A stretch of 64,000 bases of DNA from Flavobacteriales bacterium (GTDB lineage: Bacteria; Bacteroidota; Bacteroidia; Flavobacteriales_F; PHOS-HE28). The notes under the pieces were generated by a model that saw only the letters and a program-made list of their open reading frames with translations, was not told the DNA's origin and ran no database searches. Both the position numbers and the translations under genes were made by a program. The stretch lies in NCBI GenBank assembly GCA_020635725.1, contig JACJZF010000005.1:62001-126000 (forward strand). Reading direction: 5' to 3'. Shown in pieces: positions 15,712 through 24,545 of this stretch; the first letter of the stretch is position 1, and every line of letters begins with the position of its first letter.

Positions 15712-15830
15712 TGGGTTGCTTGCTGGGCGTGGGATTTAGAGAATCTTAAGAATCGTTTCACCTCGTCCAGGCTCTGCAGGGGAGGCGCCGCCAGCGATAA
15801 GGGTACTCGGAAGGGCTCTAGTTTTGGGGC

Positions 15831-17189
15831 ATGCGGAATCTACTCGTGCTCATCGGGCTGCTCGTTCAGGTGCATGCGCTCTTCGGCCAGCAACGGCTTC
15901 GATTCGACATCGAAGGCGCCGGTGGCAGCATGATCTACCTCGCCAACTACGATGGCAACCGCCTTTATTATGCCGACAGCGTCAAGGCCGATGCGCAGGG
16001 AACGGCGGTGTTCGCGCCCAAGCAGGCCTATCCGGCCGGGATGTACGCCGTTCTCATCGGGTCGAAGCGCTTCGATGTGCTGGTGACCGAACCCGAGGTG
16101 CACATGAGCACCCAGGCCGCTGATCCCGTCGGCGCGCTCCGTGTGCTGGAGAGCGAGGAGAACCGGCTCTACCACGTGGAACGCCCTGCGCTTGAGCGCG
16201 ACCCGCAAGCAACTCGGGGTGCCCTGCTCGCCTTGGCCGACGCGCATCCGGGCACGCTCGCCGCCGCGTTGATACGGTTGGGCGTGGAGCCGGACCTGGG
16301 GAGCACGGCTTCGCTCGATAGCGCCGCGCTCGCCGATCGCCGACGCGAGCATTACTGGGACCATGCCGACCTTACCGATCCCCGCATGGCGCGCGTGCCG
16401 CAATTCCAGAATCGCCTCGATGCCTTCGCCACGCTTCTTTCCAAGGACCCCGTTGCCGCCGCACGCCAGCTCGACGGCCTCATCGAGCGATCAGCCGGCG
16501 ACCTCCGGACCTTCCTGGTCAACTGGGCAGTGACCTGGTACTCCTACGGCACCAGCGATGAGAGCGCTTCCATCTTCGTGCATCTGGCTGAGCGCCACGT
16601 CTGCACCGGGCCCCGCGGCACACGCGGCGAGCCATGGCTGCCCAAGGAGAAATGGGACGGCATCTGCGCGAAGGCCGCGTCGAAGTCGCACGTGGTGATC
16701 GGGAACGTCGCACGCGACCTGAAGCTGTGCGATACCAGCGGCACCCAATGGACGAGCCTGCACGCCATGCCGCAATCCTGCGTGGTGGTGGTCTTCTGGA
16801 GCCCGCACTGCGGTCATTGCAAGCAATCGCTCCCGCTCATGCACGAGAAGTACATCGACGAGTGGAAGAACATGGATGTGGGTGTGTACGCCGTGGGCGA
16901 TGCGCGTGACCAGACCCTCTACGCCGATTGGAAATCCTTCATTCGCGAGCACGCGCTCAGCTGGGTCAACGTGGGCATCCCGGCTTCCGTCTATGGGCAG
17001 TGGAAAGCCAATCCTTCCTCCGTGGTGCCCCGCCTCACCGATCAAGCCAGCATGCGCTACACGGAGACCTGGGATGCGAACAATACGCCTACCTTCTACG
17101 TGCTCGATAAGGAGCGCCGCATCCTGGCCCGGCCGCATTCGATCGCAGAGGTGATGCGCGCGATCGAGCGTTACACGGTGAAGGAATGA
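15831..17189 (+). CDS. Secreted thioredoxin-like protein (TlpA/ResA type) with DUF4369-like N-terminus
   Basis: Exported thiol-disulfide protein of 452 residues. After a signal peptide (MRNLLVLIGLLVQVHALFGQ) comes a beta-rich N-terminal domain (about 22-95; RLRFDIEGAGGSMIYLANYD) as in DUF4369 proteins, then a helical middle and a C-terminal thioredoxin fold. The redox motif is WSPHCGHCKQSLP (about residue 325) and the cis-Pro region is NTPTFYVLDKERRI. It probably works in periplasmic disulfide or cytochrome c maturation, or on cell-envelope thiols; the substrate is unknown. A TAGTTTTG box (15819-15826) ends only 4 nt before the ATG, implying a leaderless mRNA. Confidence 0.85.
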   Translation: MRNLLVLIGLLVQVHALFGQQRLRFDIEGAGGSMIYLANYDGNRLYYADSVKADAQGTAVFAPKQAYPAGMYAVLIGSKRFDVLVTEPEVHMSTQAADPVGALRVLESEENRLYHVERPALERDPQATRGALLALADAHPGTLAAALIRLGVEPDLGSTASLDSAALADRRREHYWDHADLTDPRMARVPQFQNRLDAFATLLSKDPVAAARQLDGLIERSAGDLRTFLVNWAVTWYSYGTSDESASIFVHLAERHVCTGPRGTRGEPWLPKEKWDGICAKAASKSHVVIGNVARDLKLCDTSGTQWTSLHAMPQSCVVVVFWSPHCGHCKQSLPLMHEKYIDEWKNMDVGVYAVGDARDQTLYADWKSFIREHALSWVNVGIPASVYGQWKANPSSVVPRLTDQASMRYTETWDANNTPTFYVLDKERRILARPHSIAEVMRAIERYTVKE

Positions 17190-17228
17190 TTGGCGCCGGA
17201 TGCCGGGCATTCGCCCAGCGCCCGCCGC

Positions 17229-18785
17229 TCACACGCTGCTGCGTTCCTTCGGAGGTTTCTCCGATGGAAGCACCTCGGTGCGCCAGGCACCGCTGAGGCT
17301 GTCCGGGTAGAATGCGTTGGCCTGCGTAGAGAACTCGTCGCCGCGCACGAACATGTCCATGCCGATGTCGTTGATCGTGCGTCTGCCGCAGGCGGCGAGC
17401 AATTCCATCACCCCGCGCAGCGTGTTGCGGTGGAACTGGTGCACGCGTTCACTCTTATCGGCCACCACGAGCCCCTTCATCAGCATCTTGTCCTGTGTGG
17501 CCACACCGGTGGGGCAGGCGTTGGTGTTGCAACGCAGTGCCTGGATGCAGCCCAGCGAAAACATGAATCCGCGCGCGCTGTTGCACAGGTCGGCGCCGGT
17601 GGCGAGCATCTTCAGCAAGGAGGCCGCGGTGAGCACCTTGCCGCTGGCGATCACCTTGATGCGGTCGCGCAAGCCGAAGTGCTGAAGCGTGGTATGCACG
17701 AAGATCAATGCCGGCTCGATGGGCAGGCCTACGCTGTCATTGAACTCCAGCGGCGCAGCGCCCGTGCCGCCTTCCGCGCCATCCACGGTGATGAAGTCCG
17801 GCAGCGGCGACCCCTCAGCCATGGCGCGGCAGATGTCGACGAACTCATCGGTGCGGCCGATGCACAGCTTGAAGCCCGTGGGCTTGCCACCGGAGAGCGC
17901 GCGGAGGTGATCCACGAAACGCAGCAGGCCCTGCGCATCGTCGAATGCGCTGTGGCCCGGCGGCGAGAGCACCTTGGTGTGCGGCCGGATGTGACGTATG
18001 CGCGCGATCTCCTCGGAGTTCTTCGCTGCAGGCAACACCCCGCCATGACCGGGCTTCGCGCCCTGCGAGATCTTCAGCTCGATCATGCGCACCTGCTCAT
18101 GCGCGGCCTTCGCGCGGAAGAGCTCAGCATCGAAGTGCCCATCCTCGGTGCGGCATCCGAAATAGCCGGTGCCGATCTGCCACACCAGGTCACCGCCCGG
18201 TCTCAGGTGGTAGTCGCTCAGCCCGCCTTCACCGGTATTGTGGTAGAAGCCGCCACGCCTCGCGCCTTCATTCAGCGCGAGCACCGCGTTCGCACTGAGC
18301 GCTCCGAAGCTCATGGCCGAGATGTTCAGCAGGCTGGCCTCGTACGGCTTGGTGCAGCTGGCACCGCCGATGCGTACACGCGGCGCCTCCTCCCGCACGG
18401 GCGCGGGGTAAATCGAATGGAGTAATCCCTCGTAGTCGTCGCTGTCCAGGTCGAGCTGCGTGCCGAAAGGCGTGCTGTCATCGAGGTTCTTCGCGCGGCG
18501 ATAGGCCAGTTCACGCTGCCGCCGGCTGAAGGGCTTGCCATCGGTGTCACGCTCGATGAAATACTGCTGCAGCTCGGGACTGATGAACTCGAAGAAGTAG
18601 CGCAGGTGCCCCAGCACCGGGAAGTTCCGGAGGATGGTATGACGACGCTGCAACGAATCGTGAACGCCGAGCAGGAAGAGCGGCCCGGCGAGCACGTATG
18701 CCCACAGCACCGGGGGATGGAAATAGCCGACGGCGCCGATGAGCACCAGCAGCGGGACCGTGATCAGGAAGAAGAGATGACGCAT
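17229..18785 (-). CDS. FMN-binding glutamate-synthase-family protein (GltB2-like), membrane-anchored
   Basis: A 518-residue protein with two N-terminal membrane segments (HLFFLITVPLLVLIGAVGYF and LWAYVLAGPLFLLG), then the FMN/alpha-ketoglutarate barrel of large-subunit glutamate synthase. Visible are NISAMSFGALSANAVLALN, GEGGLSDYH, ISQGAKPGHGGVLP, ITVDGAEGGTGAAP, and the Fe-S region LGCIQALRCNTNACPTGVAT, with three Cys. There is no amidotransferase domain. Proteins of this type are usually annotated as FMN-binding glutamate synthase family with unproven reaction. ATG 18785 is chosen: a TAAGTTTG box (18794-18801, minus) stands 8 nt upstream. It is divergent from the next gene. Confidence 0.88.
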   Translation of the reverse strand: MRHLFFLITVPLLVLIGAVGYFHPPVLWAYVLAGPLFLLGVHDSLQRRHTILRNFPVLGHLRYFFEFISPELQQYFIERDTDGKPFSRRQRELAYRRAKNLDDSTPFGTQLDLDSDDYEGLLHSIYPAPVREEAPRVRIGGASCTKPYEASLLNISAMSFGALSANAVLALNEGARRGGFYHNTGEGGLSDYHLRPGGDLVWQIGTGYFGCRTEDGHFDAELFRAKAAHEQVRMIELKISQGAKPGHGGVLPAAKNSEEIARIRHIRPHTKVLSPPGHSAFDDAQGLLRFVDHLRALSGGKPTGFKLCIGRTDEFVDICRAMAEGSPLPDFITVDGAEGGTGAAPLEFNDSVGLPIEPALIFVHTTLQHFGLRDRIKVIASGKVLTAASLLKMLATGADLCNSARGFMFSLGCIQALRCNTNACPTGVATQDKMLMKGLVVADKSERVHQFHRNTLRGVMELLAACGRRTINDIGMDMFVRGDEFSTQANAFYPDSLSGAWRTEVLPSEKPPKERSSV

Positions 18786-18871
18786 GACTGGATCAAACTT
18801 AGGGTCGCCGGTAACTGATTGCACCAATCGCGTGACTTCGCCCGGGTTCGATCAACCACCATCTTCGCAGC

Positions 18872-20011
18872 ATGATTCAACGCACACTCCGTGTATTCGC
18901 TCCTGCTCTGGTACTCGTTGCTGGTCAGGTCTTCGCCCAGCCCAAAGGCTTGCCCATCATCAAGGCGGATAGCCTGATGGTTGACGTGATCGAGGATGGG
19001 GTGGAGGAGAAGGCCTCCTGGCGCATCTCGCCCGAGCTGAAGCCTGATGTGTACACCACGAACACGCATGGCGCGCGCATCACGTTCCGGACGAATCGGG
19101 ACAGCATCACCGTGGTGAGCGACAGTGCCAAGGCGCAGGACTTCGTTATCCAATACGGCAAGCAGAAGGCATGGACCCGCGTGGAATACAAGCCCACTTA
19201 CCTGGAGTTCCTGAGAAAGGCGACAAGCTTCAACGGCGACGACGCACGACCCATTCCAGCCTTCACCTACCAGAGCCCCGATGCGCCGGAGCTGATGGCC
19301 TTGCGCAAGGCCTTCAACCTCGATTCCATCGCGGGTGAGGGCAACGAGATCTCCCGTATGCTGGAGGTGATGCACTGGCTGCATGATCTGGTGCCCCACG
19401 ACGGACAGCATGACAATCCGGTGGTGAAGAATGCCCTGAGCATGGTGGCCGAATGCAAGCGCGATCACCGGGGCCTGAACTGCCGGGGCCTGGCCACGGT
19501 GCTGAACGAATGCTACCTCGCGCTGGGGTACAAGTCGCGCTTCCTCACATGCATGCCCATCGACACCACCGACAGCGACTGCCATGTGATCAACATCGCC
19601 TGGAGTAACGACTTGAACAAATGGATCTGGCTGGATCCCTCGCATGATGCCTGGGTGATGGACGAGACGGGCGCACTGCTCGGCCCATGGGAGGTACGCG
19701 AGCGCCTGGTCGCCGGGGAACCGCTCATCCTGAACCCCGCCGCGAACTGGAACCACCGCATGAGCACGGTGCGCGAGGACTACCTGCTGAGCTACATGGC
19801 CAAGAACCTCTATTGGCTGGAGTGCCCGGTGGAGAGCCGCTATGATACCGAGACGCGTGGCGAGGGGAAGACGATCGAGTACGTGCAGCTTCTTCCGTTG
19901 GAGCACCATACGCAGAAGCCCGATGTGGTCAAGCGTACCGGCGGTTCAGGAAACACGATCATCGAGTATCGCACGAACGACCCCGCGCGGTTCTGGGCGG
20001 CGCCTCGGTAG
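18872..20011 (+). CDS. Secreted transglutaminase-like cysteine protease-fold protein
   Basis: Exported protein of 379 residues (signal MIQRTLRVFAPALVLVAGQVFA). The central domain shows the transglutaminase-core triad order: Cys in LNCRGLATVLNE (about 193), His in DSDCHVINIAW (about 228) and Asp in KWIWLDPSHDAW (about 240). Such domains act as peptidases or cross-linking enzymes on peptides; the substrate is unknown. A CATCTTCG box lies just upstream of the ATG. It shares a short divergent promoter region with the glutamate-synthase-like gene. Confidence 0.82.
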   Translation: MIQRTLRVFAPALVLVAGQVFAQPKGLPIIKADSLMVDVIEDGVEEKASWRISPELKPDVYTTNTHGARITFRTNRDSITVVSDSAKAQDFVIQYGKQKAWTRVEYKPTYLEFLRKATSFNGDDARPIPAFTYQSPDAPELMALRKAFNLDSIAGEGNEISRMLEVMHWLHDLVPHDGQHDNPVVKNALSMVAECKRDHRGLNCRGLATVLNECYLALGYKSRFLTCMPIDTTDSDCHVINIAWSNDLNKWIWLDPSHDAWVMDETGALLGPWEVRERLVAGEPLILNPAANWNHRMSTVREDYLLSYMAKNLYWLECPVESRYDTETRGEGKTIEYVQLLPLEHHTQKPDVVKRTGGSGNTIIEYRTNDPARFWAAPR

Positions 20012-20020
20012 TTGACTGAT

Positions 20021-21142
20021 TCACGGACGGACCAGCACGTAGTGAGTGCTCCTTCCGCCCGCGCCTGACTTCTTCAGCACCTTCTTCGTCATCAGGTCCG
20101 CGATATCGCGCGCGGCGGTGTCCTGCGAGGTTTTCGTGAGCTTGGCGTACTTGCTGGAGGTGAGGTGCCCTTCGAAGCCGTCGAGCAATTTGTTCAGCAC
20201 CTTCACCTGGCGTGCGTTCAGGATGGTCTTGGCGTGGGTTTGCCAGAAGTCGTGCTTGGCCAGCACGGCGGCCAGCGTGTGTTCCGCTGAAGCGATCGCG
20301 CGTTGCAGGCAGGCGATGAACCAGGTGAGCCATGGCGTGATGTCCAGTGCGCCGCGCTGCGAGCTTTCCAGGATGTCGTAGTACTTCTTGCGCTCGGTGC
20401 GGATCTGCGCGCTCATGCTGTAGAAGCGCTGGGGCGATCCATCCGCGCGGGTCAGCAGCAGGTCGGCGATGGCGCGCGCCATGCGGCCGTTGCCGTCCTC
20501 GAAGGGGTGCAGCGTCACGAACCAGAAGTGGGCGATGCCGGCCTTCAGCAGCGGGTCGAGCGTCTTCGCGCCCGCAGGGCCTGGGGCAGACCCGGTGTTC
20601 AGCCATTTGAGGAAGGCGCTCATCTCCTTGCGCAGCTTGCCGGCGGCGGCTTCATAGTGCACGCGCTCCTTGCCCATGGCGCCGCTCACCACTTGCATCG
20701 GGCCGGTGCTGTCGTCGCGGTAGCGGCCCACGAGGATCCTGTGCATGCCGCTGCGGCCGGTGGGGAAGAGCGCGGCATGCCAGCCGAAGAGCCGCTCAGC
20801 GGTGAGCTTCTCGTCCGCGCGTTGCGTGGCGTCGAGCATCATCTCCACGATGCCTTCGACATGCCGGTCGGCCTTGGGCGCGCCGGAGATGTCCAGGCCC
20901 AGATGCCGCGCCAGGGAGGAGCGCACTTGTTCCGCGTCCAGCACCTCGCCCTCGATGGCACTGGAGCGCACCACGTCCAGGGTGAGGGTCTCCAAACTGG
21001 CCTCATCGCGCAGGTCGAAGCCTACGGCCACCATGCGGCCCAGCAGGCGGCCTTGCATCTGACGGGCCTTGGCCACGGCGGGCGTCAAAGCGGCGGCATC
21101 CCACTTGAAGTCGGGCCAGCCCTTGCGTTCGTGGATGTACAT
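20021..21142 (-). CDS. Fic/DOC family protein (AMPylase) with N-terminal inhibitory motif and C-terminal HTH
   Basis: A 373-residue Fic protein likely to transfer AMP, or another nucleotide group, to target proteins. The catalytic motif HPFEDGNGRMAR (about residue 205) is complete. The inhibitory helix motif SSAIEGE (about 60) fits (S/T)xxxE(G/N), so activity is probably self-restrained. The N-terminal region WPDFKWDAAALTPAVAKARQ matches the DUF4172 extension common in this subfamily. The C-terminal third (KLLDGFEGHLTSSKYAKLTK) looks like a winged helix. ATG 21142 begins the conserved MYIHERKGWPDF. A TACCTTGC box at 21161-21168 and the inverted repeats at 21155-21217 suggest autoregulation. 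Confidence 0.9.
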   Translation of the reverse strand: MYIHERKGWPDFKWDAAALTPAVAKARQMQGRLLGRMVAVGFDLRDEASLETLTLDVVRSSAIEGEVLDAEQVRSSLARHLGLDISGAPKADRHVEGIVEMMLDATQRADEKLTAERLFGWHAALFPTGRSGMHRILVGRYRDDSTGPMQVVSGAMGKERVHYEAAAGKLRKEMSAFLKWLNTGSAPGPAGAKTLDPLLKAGIAHFWFVTLHPFEDGNGRMARAIADLLLTRADGSPQRFYSMSAQIRTERKKYYDILESSQRGALDITPWLTWFIACLQRAIASAEHTLAAVLAKHDFWQTHAKTILNARQVKVLNKLLDGFEGHLTSSKYAKLTKTSQDTAARDIADLMTKKVLKKSGAGGRSTHYVLVRP

Positions 21143-21154
21143 GGCGCTCCGTTC

Positions 21155-21217
21155 TGCGGAGCAAGGTACGTGTAATCTCCGCAACATTTGCGGAGATTAG
21201 GGAGGCTAATCTCCGCA
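21155..21217. promoter_or_regulatory. Multi-copy GCGGAGATTA operator upstream of the Fic gene
   Basis: A perfect inverted repeat with 12-bp arms (TAATCTCCGCAA at 21173-21184, TTGCGGAGATTA at 21188-21199) separated by 3 bp, plus a third copy TAATCTCCGCA at 21207-21217 and a partial TGCGGAG at 21155-21161 abutting the -7-like box. This is the pattern of an array bound by a dimeric HTH protein, plausibly the Fic protein's own C-terminal domain. Confidence 0.65.
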
Positions 21218-21234
21218 GGGGCATAAGCCGCATA

Positions 21235-21648
21235 TTACCAATTCACCCGACCCATTCGCGGTAGCCCCACCGCTTCTCTCAACAGGTCGGTTTCCTTGGG
21301 AAGCACCGAATAGAAATAGGTCGTTCCATCGGATCGGTCCGTGAAACCCGTGGTCCCGAACATCGTCACCTTGGTGGTGAACACCATGACCCGGTCGATC
21401 ACGTAGGCAAACCAGGTCGGAGGTGAATCGCCCCGCTCAACCGATTCACGTAGCTTCAGCATCCAGGGGGTGATCAGCTCGGGCTTTCCGGAGTGGATAA
21501 AGGCGAAGAAGATCATCTTGTTCCCGATGAGGCCCACTTGATGCACGCTTGTGACGCCACGCTCTTTGATGATCTCGACGACCCGGTCGTAGTGCGGCTT
21601 GTCTTGGGCTTCGACAGGTTCCCAGACCGATCTTCGAACGAGGGCCAC
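21235..21648 (-). CDS. DUF6624-like protein, probably 5'-truncated
   Basis: A 137-residue frame from a GTG start. The sequence VGLIGNKMIFFAFIHSGKPE, then FAYVIDRVMVFTTKVTMFGT, follows the second half of the DUF6624 pattern (VG..G....IvQH and DRi...g..q.yGT). The usual N-terminal part with its Asp/Gln/Arg motif and any signal peptide are absent. The frame runs into the 130-bp repeat region upstream, and no good start exists. I read it as a gene whose 5' half was lost to repeat insertion or recombination. Function of the family is unknown. Confidence 0.5.
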   Translation of the reverse strand: MALVRRSVWEPVEAQDKPHYDRVVEIIKERGVTSVHQVGLIGNKMIFFAFIHSGKPELITPWMLKLRESVERGDSPPTWFAYVIDRVMVFTTKVTMFGTTGFTDRSDGTTYFYSVLPKETDLLREAVGLPRMGRVNW

Positions 21649-21825
21649 AGACAGTGGTAGACAACCTGGCCGCTGACGTGAGGCGCAAGTGGTACACGAA
21701 GAACCGGAAGCCGCTGGTGAATAGAAGAGCGTGGTGTGGTCGAACTCGGGGTGCGACCCTTTCAGGGTCGAAATTCCGCTGGGCTGACAACTTCAAATCG
21801 CTGTGACCCCTTCGGAGTCGGAAAC

Positions 21826-22202
21826 ACCGTTTCGCCGCGTGCGCCTGACCCCAAAGGGGTCAACGGGATCAGCGCGATCGCGTGTCGGCAGGTACGACCC
21901 TGAAAGGGTCGCAGGGCTGCGTGAGGGGGCAAAGCGGCAGCCCGGCGCCGATGCGGCCTTTCCGCCGCGTACGCCTGACCCCGAAGGGGTCAACGGGATC
22001 AGCGCGATCGCGTGTCGGCAGGTACGACCCTGAAAGGGTCGCAGGGCTGCGTGAGGGGGCAAAGCGGCAGCCCGGCGACGATGCGGCCTTGCTGCGGTGT
22101 GGGCCTGACCCTGAAGGGGTCAATGGGATTAGCGCGATCGCGCGTCGGCAGGTACGACCCTGAAAGGGTCGCAGGGCTGCGTGAGGGGGCGAAGCGGCAG
22201 CT
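21826..22202. repeat. 130-bp direct tandem repeat array (about 3 copies)
   Basis: Units begin with GGTACGACCCTGAAAGGGTC at 21891, 22021 and 22151, an exact 130-bp period. The array starts with a partial unit (about 65 bp) and ends with a partial one (about 50 bp). Each full unit contains two small palindromes, GACCCTGAAAGGGTC and TGACCCCGAAGGGGTCA. A similar hairpin CGACCCTTTCAGGGTCG stands alone at 21754-21770. The array fills most of the 818-bp gap between the DUF6624-like gene and ffh. 130 is not a multiple of 3, so the unit is not selected as protein. The stretch 22203-22466 is GC-rich and shows no gene I can support. Confidence 0.85.
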
Positions 22203-22466
22203 CCCGACGAAGAAGGCCATTGCGGATGCCGCAGCGAGGAGGCGACCGGAGGAAGCCACCGCAGCGCGAGCAGCCGCTGGCCGCTTGGGCGGGACTACAG
22301 CGGAGCGCCCGACCCGTGGGCTGGCCTTGCGCGAGGGCTTGGGGCACGCCCAGGAGAAACCGAAGAACCGGAGAATCGCGAGCAGCAAGTTGGAGAAGTA
22401 CGCTCTGCATTGCTCCGCGCCTTTGCGCCTCTGCGGTGAACCCCGCCGCGCCTCTACTTTCGCGGC

Positions 22467-23807
22467 ATGTTCGAGAATCTGAACGAAAAGCTGGAGCGCG
22501 CCTTCAAGGTCCTGAAGGGCCAGGGCCAGATCACGGAGATCAACGTGGCGGAGACCACCAAGGAGATCCGCAAGGCGCTGCTGGATGCCGACGTGAACTA
22601 CAAGACCGCCAAGGATTTCACCGACCGGGTGAAGGCCAAGGCGCTGGGGCAGAACGTGCTCACGAGCATCAGCCCGGGGCAGCTGCTCACCAAGATCACG
22701 CACGACGAGCTGGCCGAGCTGATGGGCGGGCAGAGCCAGGGCATGAACATGAGCGGCAACCCCACGGTGGTGCTGATGAGCGGCTTGCAGGGGAGCGGTA
22801 AGACCACCTTCAGCGGCAAGCTGGCCAATTACATCCGCAAGAAGGGCAAGCGCCCACTGCTGGTGGCCTGCGACGTGTACCGCCCGGCGGCCATCGACCA
22901 GTTGGAGACGCTGGGCAAGCAGCTGGACATCCCGGTGTTCAGGGAGCGCGAGAACAAGAACCCGGTGAGCATCGCGCAGAACGCGATCGCGCACGCGAAG
23001 CAGCACGGGTTCACGGCCGTGATCGTGGATACCGCGGGTCGCCTCGCCATCGATGAGCAGATGATGGACGAGATCGCCCGAGTGAAGAAGGCGATCAGCC
23101 CACAGGAGACGCTCTTCGTTGTGGACGCCATGACCGGTCAGGATGCGGTGAACACCGCCAAGGCCTTCAACGATCGCCTGAACATCGACGGCGTGGTGCT
23201 GACGAAGCTGGACGGCGATGCGCGCGGCGGCGCGGCGCTCTCGATCCGCAGCGTGGTGGACAAGCCGATCAAGTTCATCGGCACCGGCGAGAAGATGGAG
23301 GCGCTGGACGAGTTCCACCCGGACCGCATGGCGGGGCGCATCCTGGGCATGGGCGACGTGGTCTCGCTGGTGGAGCGCGCGCAGGAGCAGTTCGACGAGA
23401 AGGCGGCACGCGAGCTGAACAAGAAGATCGCGAAGGACCAGTTCGGCTTCCACGATTTCCTGGAGCAGATCGGGCAGATCAAGAAGATGGGGAACATGAA
23501 GGACCTCATGGGCATGATCCCCGGCGTGGGCAAGGCGATCAAGAACATCGACATCCCCGATGATGCATTCAAGGGGATTGAGGCGATCATTCAGAGCATG
23601 ACCCCGGAAGAGCGCAAGAACCCATCGGTCATCAATGGCTCACGCCGCGCGCGCCTGGCGAAGGGTAGCGGCCGCGGCATCGAGGAGGTGAACAAGCTGA
23701 TGAAGCAGTTCGAGGACATGCGGAAGATGATGCGGATGATGGGCGACAAGAGCAAGATGCAGAATATGATGCGGCAGATGCAGGCGATGCAGGGGATGAG
23801 GCGATGA
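22467..23807 (+). CDS. ffh: Signal recognition particle protein Ffh (SRP54)
   Basis: GTPase that binds signal peptides on ribosomes together with SRP RNA and docks with FtsY. 446 residues with the N domain (MFENLNEKLERAFKVLKGQG), the G domain (G1 GLQGSGKTT about 107, DTAGR, TKLDGDARGG) and a Met-rich M domain ending in MMRMMGDKSKMQNMMRQMQA. A TACTTTCG box (22455-22462) ends 4 nt before the ATG, so the mRNA is probably leaderless. A decayed copy of the last 130 bp of this gene lies downstream at 24372-24505. Confidence 0.97.
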   Translation: MFENLNEKLERAFKVLKGQGQITEINVAETTKEIRKALLDADVNYKTAKDFTDRVKAKALGQNVLTSISPGQLLTKITHDELAELMGGQSQGMNMSGNPTVVLMSGLQGSGKTTFSGKLANYIRKKGKRPLLVACDVYRPAAIDQLETLGKQLDIPVFRERENKNPVSIAQNAIAHAKQHGFTAVIVDTAGRLAIDEQMMDEIARVKKAISPQETLFVVDAMTGQDAVNTAKAFNDRLNIDGVVLTKLDGDARGGAALSIRSVVDKPIKFIGTGEKMEALDEFHPDRMAGRILGMGDVVSLVERAQEQFDEKAARELNKKIAKDQFGFHDFLEQIGQIKKMGNMKDLMGMIPGVGKAIKNIDIPDDAFKGIEAIIQSMTPEERKNPSVINGSRRARLAKGSGRGIEEVNKLMKQFEDMRKMMRMMGDKSKMQNMMRQMQAMQGMRR

Positions 23808-23840
23808 TCATGGGTGCAGGCGACAGGGGATAAGCATTTA

Positions 23841-24353
23841 ATGCCAAAGGCAATGGGGCTACTCAACAAGATCTTCGGCGGCGGGGACAAAGGGTCTGAG
23901 AAGGACATACCGCCAGTGATGCCTCCGTTCCCAACATCGTACGATGAAGTGATGCGTGCTCTTGCACCTTATTACCACGAGCAGCGTCCGATGGACTTCT
24001 TCTTCGAGATGTTCGTGGTCCGTACCATTGAAGAACTGCCGGATGCTACGATCCAAGCCTTGGGAGAATTCGAGAGCAAGCACCCGACCTTCTTCGAGGC
24101 GTTTGAGGGGAGCTGGAGCAAAACCGTTGTTGGATCCTTGAACTTGTCGGACACGATCGATGTCGCTATTTGGGACCTATGGTTGAAGAATTCGGCGAAC
24201 GCGCGGAAGGATGGTTGGGTATATCATCCCTGGCACTTCGCTTCGAACTTCATCGAGAACTACTCAACGGATGACAGCCGTGTTGATGTTTGGACAGAAG
24301 AGACACTTGCGCAGGCCCGTCAACGGATCGCAGCCCATCGGTTCGGACGATAA
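23841..24353 (+). CDS. Hypothetical protein, 170 residues, in a low-GC islet
   Basis: Soluble acidic protein, not recognised. Features are a Pro-rich segment (KDIPPVMPPFPTSYDEVM), aromatic motifs RPMDFFFEMFVVRTIEEL and WDLWLKNS, and DGWVYHPWHFASNFIENY. It has no signal peptide or membrane segment. ATG 23841 is preferred; GTG 23814 would overlap the intergenic region after ffh. Base composition is visibly lower in G+C than the flanks. It lies between intact ffh and a decayed copy of the ffh 3' end, so it probably arrived as an insertion that brought or duplicated that end. Confidence 0.7.
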   Translation: MPKAMGLLNKIFGGGDKGSEKDIPPVMPPFPTSYDEVMRALAPYYHEQRPMDFFFEMFVVRTIEELPDATIQALGEFESKHPTFFEAFEGSWSKTVVGSLNLSDTIDVAIWDLWLKNSANARKDGWVYHPWHFASNFIENYSTDDSRVDVWTEETLAQARQRIAAHRFGR

Positions 24354-24371
24354 GCCTCGAACGGCTATTGC

Positions 24372-24505
24372 TCAGCGGCTGCGGTATCGAGGAGGTTAAC
24401 AAGCTGATAGCAGTTCGAGGAGATCGGAAGATGATGCGGATGGTGGGGGACAAGAGCAAGATCGAACATGATGCGGCAGATGCAGCAGATGCAGGGGATG
24501 AGGAG
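24372..24505 (+). pseudogene. Decayed duplicate of the ffh 3' end
   Basis: Nucleotide-level copy of the ffh M-domain tail: the frame reads CGIEEVNKLIAVRGDRKMMR and MVGDKSKIE where ffh reads RGIEEVNKLMKQFEDMRKMM and MMGDKSKM. Small indels break the frame, after which DNA identity continues to the shared end GCAGGGGATGAGG. The original lies at about 23664-23806, roughly 700 bp upstream in the same orientation. Confidence 0.85.
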
Positions 24506-24545
24506 GTAAGTGCGATTAGCTGATTTGCCGATTGCTGATTAGCTG

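Noticed and set aside
21826..22202. CRISPR array or coding repeats
   Set aside because: 130-bp contiguous units with internal palindromes and no unique spacers; period not divisible by 3.
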